DNA of 64,000 bases, taken from positions 186,001 to 250,000 of the forward strand of contig NZ_CP063202.1 in the NCBI RefSeq assembly GCF_019904235.1, read 5' to 3'. Position numbers and translations under genes: made by a program. Each line of letters opens with the position of its first letter. Position 1 is the stretch's first letter. Shown here one piece after another: positions 46,107 to 54,436 of this stretch. The notes under the pieces were generated by a model that saw nothing but the letters and a program-made list of their open reading frames with translations, was not told the DNA's origin and ran no database searches. The stretch is from Erythrobacter sp. SCSIO 43205. GTDB lineage: Bacteria; Pseudomonadota; Alphaproteobacteria; Sphingomonadales; Sphingomonadaceae.

Positions 46107-49100
46107 ATGACCGCCATTTCAACAACTTCGAAAGCCACCTCGCGCGTCCTTCTTATCAGTGCATCCGCGCTTGCGCTTAGCGTTCCGGCAAGCGCCAATG
46201 ATGTCCTTTTCAGCACGTCAGCAATGCAGGTCCAGGCCGGACAGCGAACCACGCAAACCGCTGGCCTGACGCAGATCAAGCTGAAGTCCGGTGCGACCGT
46301 TTCGATCACTCAAGGGACGCAATATACACTCAATGAAGACGGCTCGATTGACCTTCACAAAGGTTCGATCACCGTTGCTGGCGGAGCGCGGTCCTCGGCA
46401 GAGGTCCGTTTGCCCGGTGGTACTATGGCCAAGCTTTATGGCGGTAATGCCTCAGCAAGCTTTTCGGTTGCAGAGGACGGCAGCGCTTCTGGCCATACGC
46501 TGACAGGCACCGTTCGTGTGCGCCCGGAAAATGGGCGCTCCAAGACCTATAGATCGGGCGATATGTGGGGCGCGAAGGTAGGCGACGCGCCAAAACGCAC
46601 CATTGCCAACGCTCCCCAAAGACAGCCCGGCGCGACAAAAGAGCCGGTTGAAGTCGCCACCATCAGCGGCGATGCAGGGCCAGTGAACGCGGCTCTCAAC
46701 GGTATCCCGGTGACGCTGGGCGACGGGCTTGCAGGGGTGGGCGCGTCAAGCGACATTGTTGCAGCAGGCCGCCGCGTTGAACTTGCCATCGAAAACCCGA
46801 CGATCGAACGCTTCCCAAGCGGCGATTTCGCAACGCTTATTGCAGCAGCCGCGCAGCTCGAAGACGTTTATGGCGGCACGCCGTTTGAGGCGGCGCAAGC
46901 CGACATAATCCGCAGCTATCTCGGGTTTCTGGCAAGCGGCGCGTCTGGCGCTGATTTCCTCACCGCCTATAGCGCATTTGCGCTCCAATATCTTGAGCTG
47001 ATCCGCGCAGGCGGCGTGCCAAGCGGTTTTGCAAGCGGCACTGCCAATGCAGCCGACATCGACGCTTATCTCGCCTTTCTCCAACGCAATGGCGCGCTCG
47101 CCGGTCTGGCGGCGCAGGATCAGGCGCTTGTCGATGCCTATTTGCGCTTCCTTTCAAGCGGGCAGGACCGCGATGGTTTCGCATCTTCGCTGGCAGAGCT
47201 GACGCAAAACTATCTGGATTTCCTGCGCGCTGGCGGAGTGCCGACCGAATTTACCGGCGCAAGCCAGGAGGCGCTTGCCGATGCGATTGCCTTCCTTCAA
47301 CAAAGCGGGCTGCTCGCCTCATTGAGCGCAAGCGATCAGGCATTCATCAGCGCCTTTATCGCCAATGGCGGCGCTGACTTCGCGGCCGTTTTCCAGCAGG
47401 CCTTGTCTGAATATTTTGCCTTTATTGCGAGCGGCCAATTGCCAAGCGATTTTAGTGCGCTCGATGAAACGACGCTGCGCGCTTATCTTGAGACGCTCAG
47501 CAATACAGGGCTGCTCGACCGCCTGCCGGCCGAACAAGCTCAGTTTTTCGCCGATTACCTCGCCTTCTTGCGCGATGGCGGTAGTGTTGATGGCTTTGCC
47601 GGGCTTCCGGTTTATCTCGACTATGTCGATGCTCTGAACGCCTATTTCGCCTTCTTGGAAGCGGGCGGATTGCCCAGTGAATACACCGAGCTCGATCAGG
47701 CCACCATCCAAGCCTATCTCGCCGCGCTTACAGCGGCGCAAGGGGGACTTGCAGGATTTGGCGATCTCAACGATTTCTTTGTCGAGTATTTCAACTTCCT
47801 GCTTGCCGGGAACGATCCTGATCTTTTCGACGGCCTGCCCGGTGCAGGCGGGAGTACAGGTGGCGGAAATACGGGGGGCGGAAACGGCGGTGGTAATCCG
47901 GGTGGAGGCAATAATCCTACGCTGGTTTACACTGGCGGGTTTACCCCACAAGGCACCGGGATCATTGGTGCAGGTTCATGGGCCGATGACGGCAGAGATC
48001 CGATTGACGACGCTTATGTCAGAGACATTCGCCTTCTGGGGCCGGGGGTCAACGATGCCATACTCGATGAAAATGGCGGGCTGGAGCAATATGTCTTTGC
48101 GCGGCAGAATTTCGTTTATGCCGACCGCGGAACGGCGCAAACGGTCGAGATCAGCGGTAATGAAGACCTTCTGATCGGCCGCTGGACCAATGGCACCTAT
48201 CAACGCTCAAACGGCAGGGGCGAGCTTTTCGGCTATGATCTGACCGCCAATCAGGGCTTCCATTACCTTTTGGCCAATGGATTTACCGGCCCTGCCGATT
48301 ATCCCACCGGGCGGGTCGAATATGAATTGCTGGCTGCGACCTCTCCGACCTTGATTGACGGATCGCAAGCACCCGGCACCTTTGCAGCCGATGCTGCAAT
48401 CATTTTCGGCACGAGCCCCGCGTTCGCAATCGAGGGCTCAATCGGATTTGCCGACTTCACCTATAATTTTGCAACCGATGGCGGAGTTGAGGGAGAGGGC
48501 CAAGCGATTTTCCTGCCCAGCGAAGGCAGCGGAAATCTAGGCTATTTCAACGTCGCAGCACCCGGATCACGCGGCGCAGGTTTTGATGGACAGATCGTAT
48601 TTCAGGTTCAGATCCCCGATGCACAAGCCTCGCAATTTGGCACGCAATACACCGCGAGCGATTTCAACCTAAGCAACTCTGCTGATGCGGTGGCAATCGT
48701 CGGTGCAGCAATCTTCGGCGCGGTTGATGGCGATGGTGGAAACGCTGGCGGCAACGACACCGTGCTCAGCGATCAGGCCGTCACTTTCATCTCGCTGGAA
48801 AACGGTCGCGAGATTTATGATCGGCGCTTTACCGACGTCACTTATGACGAAGGCACTGGCGCACCCATTGGCCTGTTCGTCGCAGAAGCTTTGAGCCCTC
48901 AACTCGGCGATGCTGAGCTTGTGGACACCGGAAGCACGCCAGACGGCAATCTTGCCTGGGGCCGTTGGCGCAATGGGACAATCGGGGGCCAGATCAATGG
49001 CGAAGCCAACATCACGCTTGGCAGTCAAGGCCTGCATATTTTCTCGGGCACCAATCCTGATACTTTACCCACATCAGGGCTGATCGAATATGAATTGATA

Positions 49101-50522
49101 GGCTCCACCACGCCCACATTGACCAATGGCGCAACAGGCACGCTGGATGCGGCACGAGCGGTCGTGGCTTACGGAACCGAGGCTAAACTTGGCCTTGATT
49201 TCACCGTCAGCGCCGATGGTTCGAGCTATAATGTGACAACGCCCGGCGGGCTTGATGCTACGGCTCAAAACGGTCTTTCAGTGAGCGCCAACAACATCTT
49301 TGCGCTTGTGAATTCCAACGGAACCGGAGGGCTGGAAATTTCGGGCACAGGCTCGATCTGCGATAGCGCGACGTGTCGGGTCGATCTTCGCGGAGCATTC
49401 TATGGGGATGGCAGTTCCAATCCGAGCATTGGCCTTGCCTATTCTATCGGAGAGCTTTCCGCGCTGCGCGTCTATGGAACCTTTGCCCTAGGCCCGCTGG
49501 GTGAGTTCAACGATGGCGGCAATGGCGGCGGCGGCATGGGAGGCGGCAGCGGCTTTACCGGCACGCGCGATAATCTGGTCTATTACAATTTCCTCGACGG
49601 ATCGCTGAACACAGGCTTTGGCGGGTCGGTTGACTTTGTCGATGGTCAGATCACGGGTATGTCATCGCTCGTAGGCACCGTTTCCAGCAATGATGCCACC
49701 ATTGTCGAAGCCACGGATCTTGGCGAAGTCGCTTGGGCGCGCTGGACCAATGGTACAGTGCTTACCACCGGGCTTCTGGGCAATCTCGATTTTGATGTGG
49801 GGCCCAATGGCGGCTACCATGTGATGGCGGGCGAAGTGACGACAAGCCTTCCTGGCGGAACGGTTGCCTATGAGCTAATCGGCGGCACTTCGGCGACTGA
49901 TAACGCTGGCAATGCGCCCGGCACGCTTACTGGTGATCTTGCCATCGCGTTCGGCACGACGTCCCTGGTTGGATATGATCTTACGATGGATGTTGGCGGG
50001 CGCAGCTGGTCGGTGTCGACCAATGGCGGTGCGGCTGATCCGGCAAGCAGCGATATCAACCTTGTTGTGAGCAGCGCGGGTTTCACCTTTGGCGGCTCGT
50101 TCACAAACTCTGTCGGTACAGTCACTTCAACCGGGGACGCCTGCTCCATCAGTTGCTTCATCAATGTCAGCGGAACGCTTTATGGCGATGATGCTGCCTA
50201 TGCGGCTTTGGCGATGAATGTGACTGACAGTGCGATTGGACGCGTGGTCGCTGCGTCAGGTATCGCCGTCTTCGGACAGGAAGGGGCTGCAAGCGCCTCC
50301 AGCGTTCAGGCCCCTTTGAGCGCCAGCGCTGGTGCGGATTGGAGCCGCTGGGATGTCGCCGCCTCTGCCACGAGCGATGCGCCAGCGGCAATGGCTCCGA
50401 CGACGCAGCCCTCCCTTGCCGCAACTACCGCTAGCGCAGCTACCGACCGTGCCAGCGCGATTGTCCAAGCTGAAGCGATGACGGGCGGCATGGTCAGCTG
50501 GGGTGGTGCTCAGCAGCAATAG
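46107..50522 (+). CDS. Giant exported FecR-domain repeat protein
   Basis: A 1471-residue protein with a signal peptide ending near VPASA/ND. A FecR-type domain spans about residues 32-165 (IKLKSGATVSITQGTQYTL; RSSAEVRLPGGTMAKLYGG). Residues about 260-580 hold degenerate helical repeats. A Gly/Asn linker covers about 580-602. Three beta-rich modules of about 260 residues then start around GRWTNG (691), GRWRNG (952) and ARWTNG (1211), separated by Gly-rich spacers. The modules end in strand patterns such as INVSGTLYGDDAAYAAL, reminiscent of the barrel handles on SLAM cargo. No TonB receptor or anti-sigma partner is nearby, so FecR here is not a siderophore sensor. It follows the outer-membrane gene by 21 bp. 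Confidence 0.75.
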   Translation: MTAISTTSKATSRVLLISASALALSVPASANDVLFSTSAMQVQAGQRTTQTAGLTQIKLKSGATVSITQGTQYTLNEDGSIDLHKGSITVAGGARSSAEVRLPGGTMAKLYGGNASASFSVAEDGSASGHTLTGTVRVRPENGRSKTYRSGDMWGAKVGDAPKRTIANAPQRQPGATKEPVEVATISGDAGPVNAALNGIPVTLGDGLAGVGASSDIVAAGRRVELAIENPTIERFPSGDFATLIAAAAQLEDVYGGTPFEAAQADIIRSYLGFLASGASGADFLTAYSAFALQYLELIRAGGVPSGFASGTANAADIDAYLAFLQRNGALAGLAAQDQALVDAYLRFLSSGQDRDGFASSLAELTQNYLDFLRAGGVPTEFTGASQEALADAIAFLQQSGLLASLSASDQAFISAFIANGGADFAAVFQQALSEYFAFIASGQLPSDFSALDETTLRAYLETLSNTGLLDRLPAEQAQFFADYLAFLRDGGSVDGFAGLPVYLDYVDALNAYFAFLEAGGLPSEYTELDQATIQAYLAALTAAQGGLAGFGDLNDFFVEYFNFLLAGNDPDLFDGLPGAGGSTGGGNTGGGNGGGNPGGGNNPTLVYTGGFTPQGTGIIGAGSWADDGRDPIDDAYVRDIRLLGPGVNDAILDENGGLEQYVFARQNFVYADRGTAQTVEISGNEDLLIGRWTNGTYQRSNGRGELFGYDLTANQGFHYLLANGFTGPADYPTGRVEYELLAATSPTLIDGSQAPGTFAADAAIIFGTSPAFAIEGSIGFADFTYNFATDGGVEGEGQAIFLPSEGSGNLGYFNVAAPGSRGAGFDGQIVFQVQIPDAQASQFGTQYTASDFNLSNSADAVAIVGAAIFGAVDGDGGNAGGNDTVLSDQAVTFISLENGREIYDRRFTDVTYDEGTGAPIGLFVAEALSPQLGDAELVDTGSTPDGNLAWGRWRNGTIGGQINGEANITLGSQGLHIFSGTNPDTLPTSGLIEYELIGSTTPTLTNGATGTLDAARAVVAYGTEAKLGLDFTVSADGSSYNVTTPGGLDATAQNGLSVSANNIFALVNSNGTGGLEISGTGSICDSATCRVDLRGAFYGDGSSNPSIGLAYSIGELSALRVYGTFALGPLGEFNDGGNGGGGMGGGSGFTGTRDNLVYYNFLDGSLNTGFGGSVDFVDGQITGMSSLVGTVSSNDATIVEATDLGEVAWARWTNGTVLTTGLLGNLDFDVGPNGGYHVMAGEVTTSLPGGTVAYELIGGTSATDNAGNAPGTLTGDLAIAFGTTSLVGYDLTMDVGGRSWSVSTNGGAADPASSDINLVVSSAGFTFGGSFTNSVGTVTSTGDACSISCFINVSGTLYGDDAAYAALAMNVTDSAIGRVVAASGIAVFGQEGAASASSVQAPLSASAGADWSRWDVAASATSDAPAAMAPTTQPSLAATTASAATDRASAIVQAEAMTGGMVSWGGAQQQ
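46890..47845 (+). repeat. Degenerate helical repeats inside the giant protein
   Basis: The encoded protein repeats a pattern of about 40 to 55 residues ending Y-L/F-x-F-L-x-x-G-G-x-P-x-x-F: YLELIRAGGVPSGF, YLDFLRAGGVPTEF, YFAFIASGQLPSDF, YLAFLRDGGSVDGF, YFAFLEAGGLPSEY, YFNFLLAGNDPDLF. Between them lies a second unit, AYLAFLQRNGALAGL or AYLETLSNTGLLDRL. I do not recognise this repeat as a named family. Confidence 0.65.
48100..50290 (+). repeat. Three tandem beta-rich modules inside the giant protein
   Basis: Each module has, in order, G/A-RW-x-NGT, a dipping G-x-H-Y/V/I stretch, G-x-V/I-x-YELI/LG-x-T, a D/A-A-I-A-FGT segment and a late G-x-FYG or LYGD strand. The RW-NG anchors are about 780 bp apart. 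The copies are diverged, so duplication is old. Confidence 0.7.
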
Positions 50523-50551
50523 GCCCCACAAAAGGCGCACGGGCCACGCAC

Positions 50552-50586
50552 CTAACAGTGTTTGTCATCCTCGTGACAAGGACTGT
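50552..50586 (+). promoter_or_regulatory. Shared 35-bp dyad element, copy 2
   Basis: ACAGT and TTGTCA pair with TGACAA and ACTGT around a six-base centre, making a nearly perfect 32-bp dyad. It shares CTAACAG-N3-TTGTCA-NCNNCGT with the copy at 44656. It lies 64 bp before the CsgG-like start. It could also fold as an RNA hairpin between the giant gene and the next unit. Confidence 0.6.
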
Positions 50587-50650
50587 GTGTGGTCCGCGCG
50601 CCTCCGGCTTGCGACAAGCTTTCTCACGCAAAACGCAAAGGGGAAGTGTA

Positions 50651-51523
50651 ATGAAACGACTGACTGCAAAACTGACATCCATCGCCATCATCACCGCTCT
50701 GGCATCACACGCGCCAGTGCAGGCCAAGGACGATGTCGAACTCGTCACTTGTGAGGAAAGCCTTGGCACTATCGCGATTGTCGATGGCGACACGCAAGGT
50801 TGGGCCGAATTTGGCCTCGGATCCCCTCGGCCGATCATCAATTCACTCGCAGTCGATTCGGGCTGTTTCACTCCGCATTCTCCGGCAAGCAGTGAGCCAG
50901 CCGATTTCCTGATGAATGTGATCGCAGGGTCGAGCGAAGAGGTCGATCAATCCATCGAAATCGCCAAGACTGCCGCGGTTGAAGGTCTGGTGCGCTCTGG
51001 CGCGGCGACGTCCGTGATGAGCCGCGTTCCTGGCGCTGGCGCAGTCATGGGAATGTTCAATATGTTTGGCGGAAAGAAAAAGCGCGTTGCCGCTGGCATC
51101 AAGCTGCTCTCGCCTTCCACTGGTCTTGCGGTTGTCACCGGCTCTGGCACCGTCAAAAAAAGCACTTTGAGCTTCCGCGGGGCATCGCCATGGGGCGCGA
51201 TTGGCAATCAGGCAGGCTATAGCGACAGCCGTCAGGGCAAACAGCTGGTCGAGGCATTTGTCCTCGCCTTCAACCAGGTTGTCGCACAAGAAGCTGCCAT
51301 CCGCGCAACGCCGCGACCATCCGCCTCAGCCCCGGCCAGCGATGTCGCAACAGTCAATGTCGCAACCTCCATGCTCGCCATGCCGATGGACAGCGCTGAG
51401 ACGGTGCGCGGGCTTGAGCCTGGCACGACCTTGAACCCGACCGGCAAACGCGAAGGTCTGTTTGTTGAGGTCGAAGACAACTTCGGCACCAAAGGCTGGG
51501 TTTCGGTCGAAGCGCTGAACTGA
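50651..51523 (+). CDS. Exported CsgG-like protein with C-terminal SH3-like domain
   Basis: A 290-residue protein with a signal peptide (cleavage near APVQA/K). The middle resembles CsgG/DUF-type envelope proteins: GTIAIVDGD near the start, VDSGCFTPHSP, IKLLSPSTGLAVVTGSGTVKKS, and SDSRQGKQLVEAFVLAFNQVV. The last 60 residues, with AETVRGLEPGTTLNPTGKREGLF and FGTKGWVSVEAL, fit a bacterial SH3 domain. It has no lipobox, so it is probably periplasmic. GGGGAAG lies just before the ATG. It heads the second transcription unit of the cluster and carries the shared upstream element. Confidence 0.65.
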   Translation: MKRLTAKLTSIAIITALASHAPVQAKDDVELVTCEESLGTIAIVDGDTQGWAEFGLGSPRPIINSLAVDSGCFTPHSPASSEPADFLMNVIAGSSEEVDQSIEIAKTAAVEGLVRSGAATSVMSRVPGAGAVMGMFNMFGGKKKRVAAGIKLLSPSTGLAVVTGSGTVKKSTLSFRGASPWGAIGNQAGYSDSRQGKQLVEAFVLAFNQVVAQEAAIRATPRPSASAPASDVATVNVATSMLAMPMDSAETVRGLEPGTTLNPTGKREGLFVEVEDNFGTKGWVSVEALN

Positions 51524-51735
51524 TCGCACTTGAAAGGCGACCCGAGGGGGACGGGCGATGACTAAGACAGATGGCATCAAAGCTATGGCGCTTTTTGGCC
51601 AGCCTTACAAAGCGCCCGTCTCACCAAGAATTTCACCCTCAACATCAACCATCAGCTTGCAGGGACGACACGAGGATGGCACTTCTTCAACCAGCGATGG
51701 GTCCATCCCAGCGCGAACCAAGCCAAGGTGGGGGA

Positions 51736-52428
51736 ATGGCACGACACGCTCTTAGAATTCTCTATGTTGAGGATGATCCGCGCACCGCTGCTGCAGTAAG
51801 CGAGCTTGCCGCATCTTGCGGTGACACTTTGGTGTGGGAAGAAAACGGGAGCGCGGCTCTCTTGCGGGCCGGAATGGAAGCGTTCGATGTTATCATCCTT
51901 GACCGGATGCTTGGCGATATTGACGGGCTCACCATCACAAAGCGCTTGCGGGAGAGTGGGATTGGCACGCCCATTCTCATGCTTTCAGCGCTAGGGCGCA
52001 GCAATGACCGCGCCGAAGGCTTGGATGCGGGCGCCGATGATTACATGGCCAAGCCTTATGAGCCCGACGAATTGATGGCCCGCCTTCGCGCGCTTCATCG
52101 CCGCGCTGCGGGACAGGAACATCAGGCGGTAATCATTTACGGCGCGTTCGAATGCCATTTGAAAGCGCGCACCGCCTTTCGAAATAACAAGCATCTTTCT
52201 TTAAGCCCCAAAGAGTTCGAGCTGTTTCGATATTTCATGGAAAACGCAGGCGAAACGGTCACGCGTGAAATGCTGCTTCGCGATGTATGGAATATCGACT
52301 TTGACCCGCAAACCAATGTGGTCGACGTCAATATCGGTCGCCTTCGCCGTAAGCTTGAAGAAGGCTTCGACAGCCCCGCACTTGAGACGATCTGGGGCTC
52401 TGGCTACCGCATCCTTGAAGGCGTGTGA
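51736..52428 (+). CDS. OmpR-family response regulator
   Basis: A 230-residue regulator. The receiver domain has LYVEDDPRT, phosphoacceptor Asp56 in IILDRML, and the lysine in YMAKPYEPDEL. The C-terminal winged helix reads LSPKEFELFRYFMENAGETVT and VVDVNIGRLRRKLEE. The ATG at 51736 has AAGG about 7 nt upstream; the frame stays open to 51571 but the added residues are not family-like. The stop overlaps the kinase start. It is the best candidate for binding the two shared dyad elements. Confidence 0.93.
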   Translation: MARHALRILYVEDDPRTAAAVSELAASCGDTLVWEENGSAALLRAGMEAFDVIILDRMLGDIDGLTITKRLRESGIGTPILMLSALGRSNDRAEGLDAGADDYMAKPYEPDELMARLRALHRRAAGQEHQAVIIYGAFECHLKARTAFRNNKHLSLSPKEFELFRYFMENAGETVTREMLLRDVWNIDFDPQTNVVDVNIGRLRRKLEEGFDSPALETIWGSGYRILEGV

Positions 52429-53756
52429 GCGTGGAGGCACGCCGCTCTATCTTTTCGCGTATTGTGGCAGGCGCAATCGGGCTTTCTATCGTACTCGTCC
52501 TCGCGCTCTGGTTCGTGACGCATCAAACCGTGCTCACCACACTCGAAGATGGCGCTGCGAAAGAGGTTGACGTCGATATTGCCGGCCTCGTCGATATTTA
52601 CGCGACAAGCGGGCTTGATGAACTGGCCGAGCGGATCAATGACCGCATTGCGCTGACCCCGTCAGAAGGAAACACACCGCACTATCTGCTCGCCAATAAT
52701 GCAGGTGAAGTGATTGCTGGCGATATCGCCCGCTGGCCCTTGCTTGACCCGATGGTTTCAGAGACAGGCGAAATCGCGATCGGCGCAAAATCACAAGGCT
52801 TTGCAAGAGCGGTGCAATTGGGGCCGGACCTGCGGCTTCTGGTTGCACGGCGGACCGACAGCAACCGCGCGGTCTTACGCAATATCGCGCTTGCCTTTGC
52901 CGTGGGTGGGACGTTGTTTGTGCTGCTCGTCGCGCTTCTTGGCCGCATCGCAGCGCTAGGCCTGCAACGGCGCATCGGCCAGATTAATCTGGCGTTTCGC
53001 GACCCGGCACAGGCGACAAACCTGGCTCAGGTTTCGGGCGGCGATGAGATTGATGAGTTAACCGGCCATTCGGCGCGCGCGATCACAAGGCATCGCAATT
53101 TGAGCGAAGCTTACAAAGAAACCTCAGAACAGCTCGCGCATGAAATGCGCACGCCATTGTCGCATCTCGACAATCGGCTTTTGAAAGCGCTCGAAGCATC
53201 GCCCACCCCGCCTGTTGCGAAACGGCTGATGGAGGCGCGCAGCGAGATCAAGCGGCTGGTGCAAACGCTCGAATCGCTGCTCGACATTGCATCGAGCAAA
53301 AGCCGCAGGGGCGAACGCGCTGGTCTTGCGCCAGTTGATATGAGCGAAATGGTGAACAGCCTGTGCGAGCTTTATTCCGGCAGCGCAGAGGAAACCGGGC
53401 ACAGCTTCACCTGGGAGGTGGAGCCCGGCGTCACGATTGACGGTGAAGAGCGTCAGCTCAGCCGCCTCATCACCAATCTGCTCGACAATGCGCTTAAATA
53501 TGTGCCCGCAGGCGGCGCGGTGAGTGTGACGCTCAAGTCTGGGCCTGAATTGGTAGTGGCGGACAATGGTCCGGGCGTCGCGCCTGCTGACCGCGAGCGT
53601 ATTTTTGATCGGTTTTATCGTGGCCGCTCCAATGATGGTGATGTGCATGGAAGCGGTTTGGGCCTCGCTCTCGCAAGAGCCATCGCAGAGCGCCACGGAT
53701 TAACGCTGAGCCTCGATCACACCGAGGTTGGCTCCAGTTTTCGGCTGAAGAAGTGA
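52425..53756 (+). CDS. Sensor histidine kinase
   Basis: A 443-residue membrane kinase. Two transmembrane segments (about residues 8-28 and 147-170) enclose a periplasmic sensor of about 120 residues. A HAMP-like segment precedes the HisKA box AHEMRTPLSHLDNRLL with His239. The ATPase part has LLDNALKY, DNGPGVAPADRERIFDRFYRG and GSGLGLALARAIAERHG. The GTG start overlaps the regulator stop. The periplasmic signal may be the envelope status of the proteins in this cluster. Confidence 0.93.
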   Translation: MSVEARRSIFSRIVAGAIGLSIVLVLALWFVTHQTVLTTLEDGAAKEVDVDIAGLVDIYATSGLDELAERINDRIALTPSEGNTPHYLLANNAGEVIAGDIARWPLLDPMVSETGEIAIGAKSQGFARAVQLGPDLRLLVARRTDSNRAVLRNIALAFAVGGTLFVLLVALLGRIAALGLQRRIGQINLAFRDPAQATNLAQVSGGDEIDELTGHSARAITRHRNLSEAYKETSEQLAHEMRTPLSHLDNRLLKALEASPTPPVAKRLMEARSEIKRLVQTLESLLDIASSKSRRGERAGLAPVDMSEMVNSLCELYSGSAEETGHSFTWEVEPGVTIDGEERQLSRLITNLLDNALKYVPAGGAVSVTLKSGPELVVADNGPGVAPADRERIFDRFYRGRSNDGDVHGSGLGLALARAIAERHGLTLSLDHTEVGSSFRLKK

Positions 53757-54436
53757 GATTGGCTATGAGTGCGTTGAAACTACGGTCGAGTTTTTACAAG
53801 TCTTTTCGCGGTGCCAGGCGTAGTCTTCCGTCCATGGGGGAGAAAAAGACATCCGTCTTGGCAATCGGCGCTGGCGCATTGCTCGCTGGGCTTGGTTGCG
53901 CACCGCTGACCCCATCGCTCGAAGCGGCATCGCAGAGTCAAACGGCACAAACCACTGAATGGCGCGCCGCGCGGCTTGCGCAGGCGCTTGCCGATGCAGA
54001 GGCCGCGCATGAAAACGGCGAACAGACGCGGCTCGCCCAGCTTGTCAGCGCACTTACGATAAGCGGGCTTGCCCCGCGCGATGAGGGCAGTACCGACTAT
54101 GTCAGTCAATGGAGCCTTGCGACTGGCGGCGAGGCGATCCCTTTCCGGGGCCGCTTGCTTGGCCCTGCTTATGTGCGCGGGGAACTTGCCCCCGGCGAGG
54201 TCTGGAAAAGCGCGCAAACCTTCAAATCGGGTGAGCCCAGCACGCTTGCCGTTTCGCACAAAGGCTCTGGCCCGGTGAGCCTGAGCGTGTCCGATCAAAG
54301 CGCGCGCAGCGTTTGCAATGCGCCGGGTCAAAAAGCCCCCGCCTGCCGCTTCACCCCCCTTTACACTCAGCGATATTCAATCGAACTCACCAATACGGGG
54401 CCAGGGCGTGCGGTTTATTTTCTCGTCTTTGATTAA
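53753..54436 (+). CDS. Exported or membrane-anchored beta-rich protein of unknown function
   Basis: A 227-residue protein. A basic N-terminus is followed by a hydrophobic segment (SVLAIGAGALLAGLG) and a polar body. The C-terminal 100 residues read LLGPAYVRGELAPGEVWKSA, STLAVSHKGSGPVSLSVSD, a pair of cysteines (SVCNAPGQKAPACRF), and YSIELTNTGPGRAVYFLVF. This resembles pre-peptidase C-terminal (PPC)-like beta-sandwiches. The near-lipobox GLGC lacks the usual residue at -3. The GTG overlaps the kinase stop by four bases; an ATG at 53834 would give a shorter leader. It precedes the CHAT gene with an overlap. Confidence 0.55.
   Translation: MRLAMSALKLRSSFYKSFRGARRSLPSMGEKKTSVLAIGAGALLAGLGCAPLTPSLEAASQSQTAQTTEWRAARLAQALADAEAAHENGEQTRLAQLVSALTISGLAPRDEGSTDYVSQWSLATGGEAIPFRGRLLGPAYVRGELAPGEVWKSAQTFKSGEPSTLAVSHKGSGPVSLSVSDQSARSVCNAPGQKAPACRFTPLYTQRYSIELTNTGPGRAVYFLVFD

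Noticed and set aside
46107..50522. FecR domain as a siderophore signalling sensor
   Set aside because: No TonB receptor, no FecI-type sigma partner and no single cytoplasmic/TM sensor layout; the protein has a cleavable signal and huge repeats.
51558..51755. Possible 65-residue protein before the response regulator
   Set aside because: It has a GAGGGGG stretch upstream, but the protein is low-complexity (Ser/Thr/Pro) with no motif, and it overlaps the regulator start. It could be a leader peptide; support is too thin.
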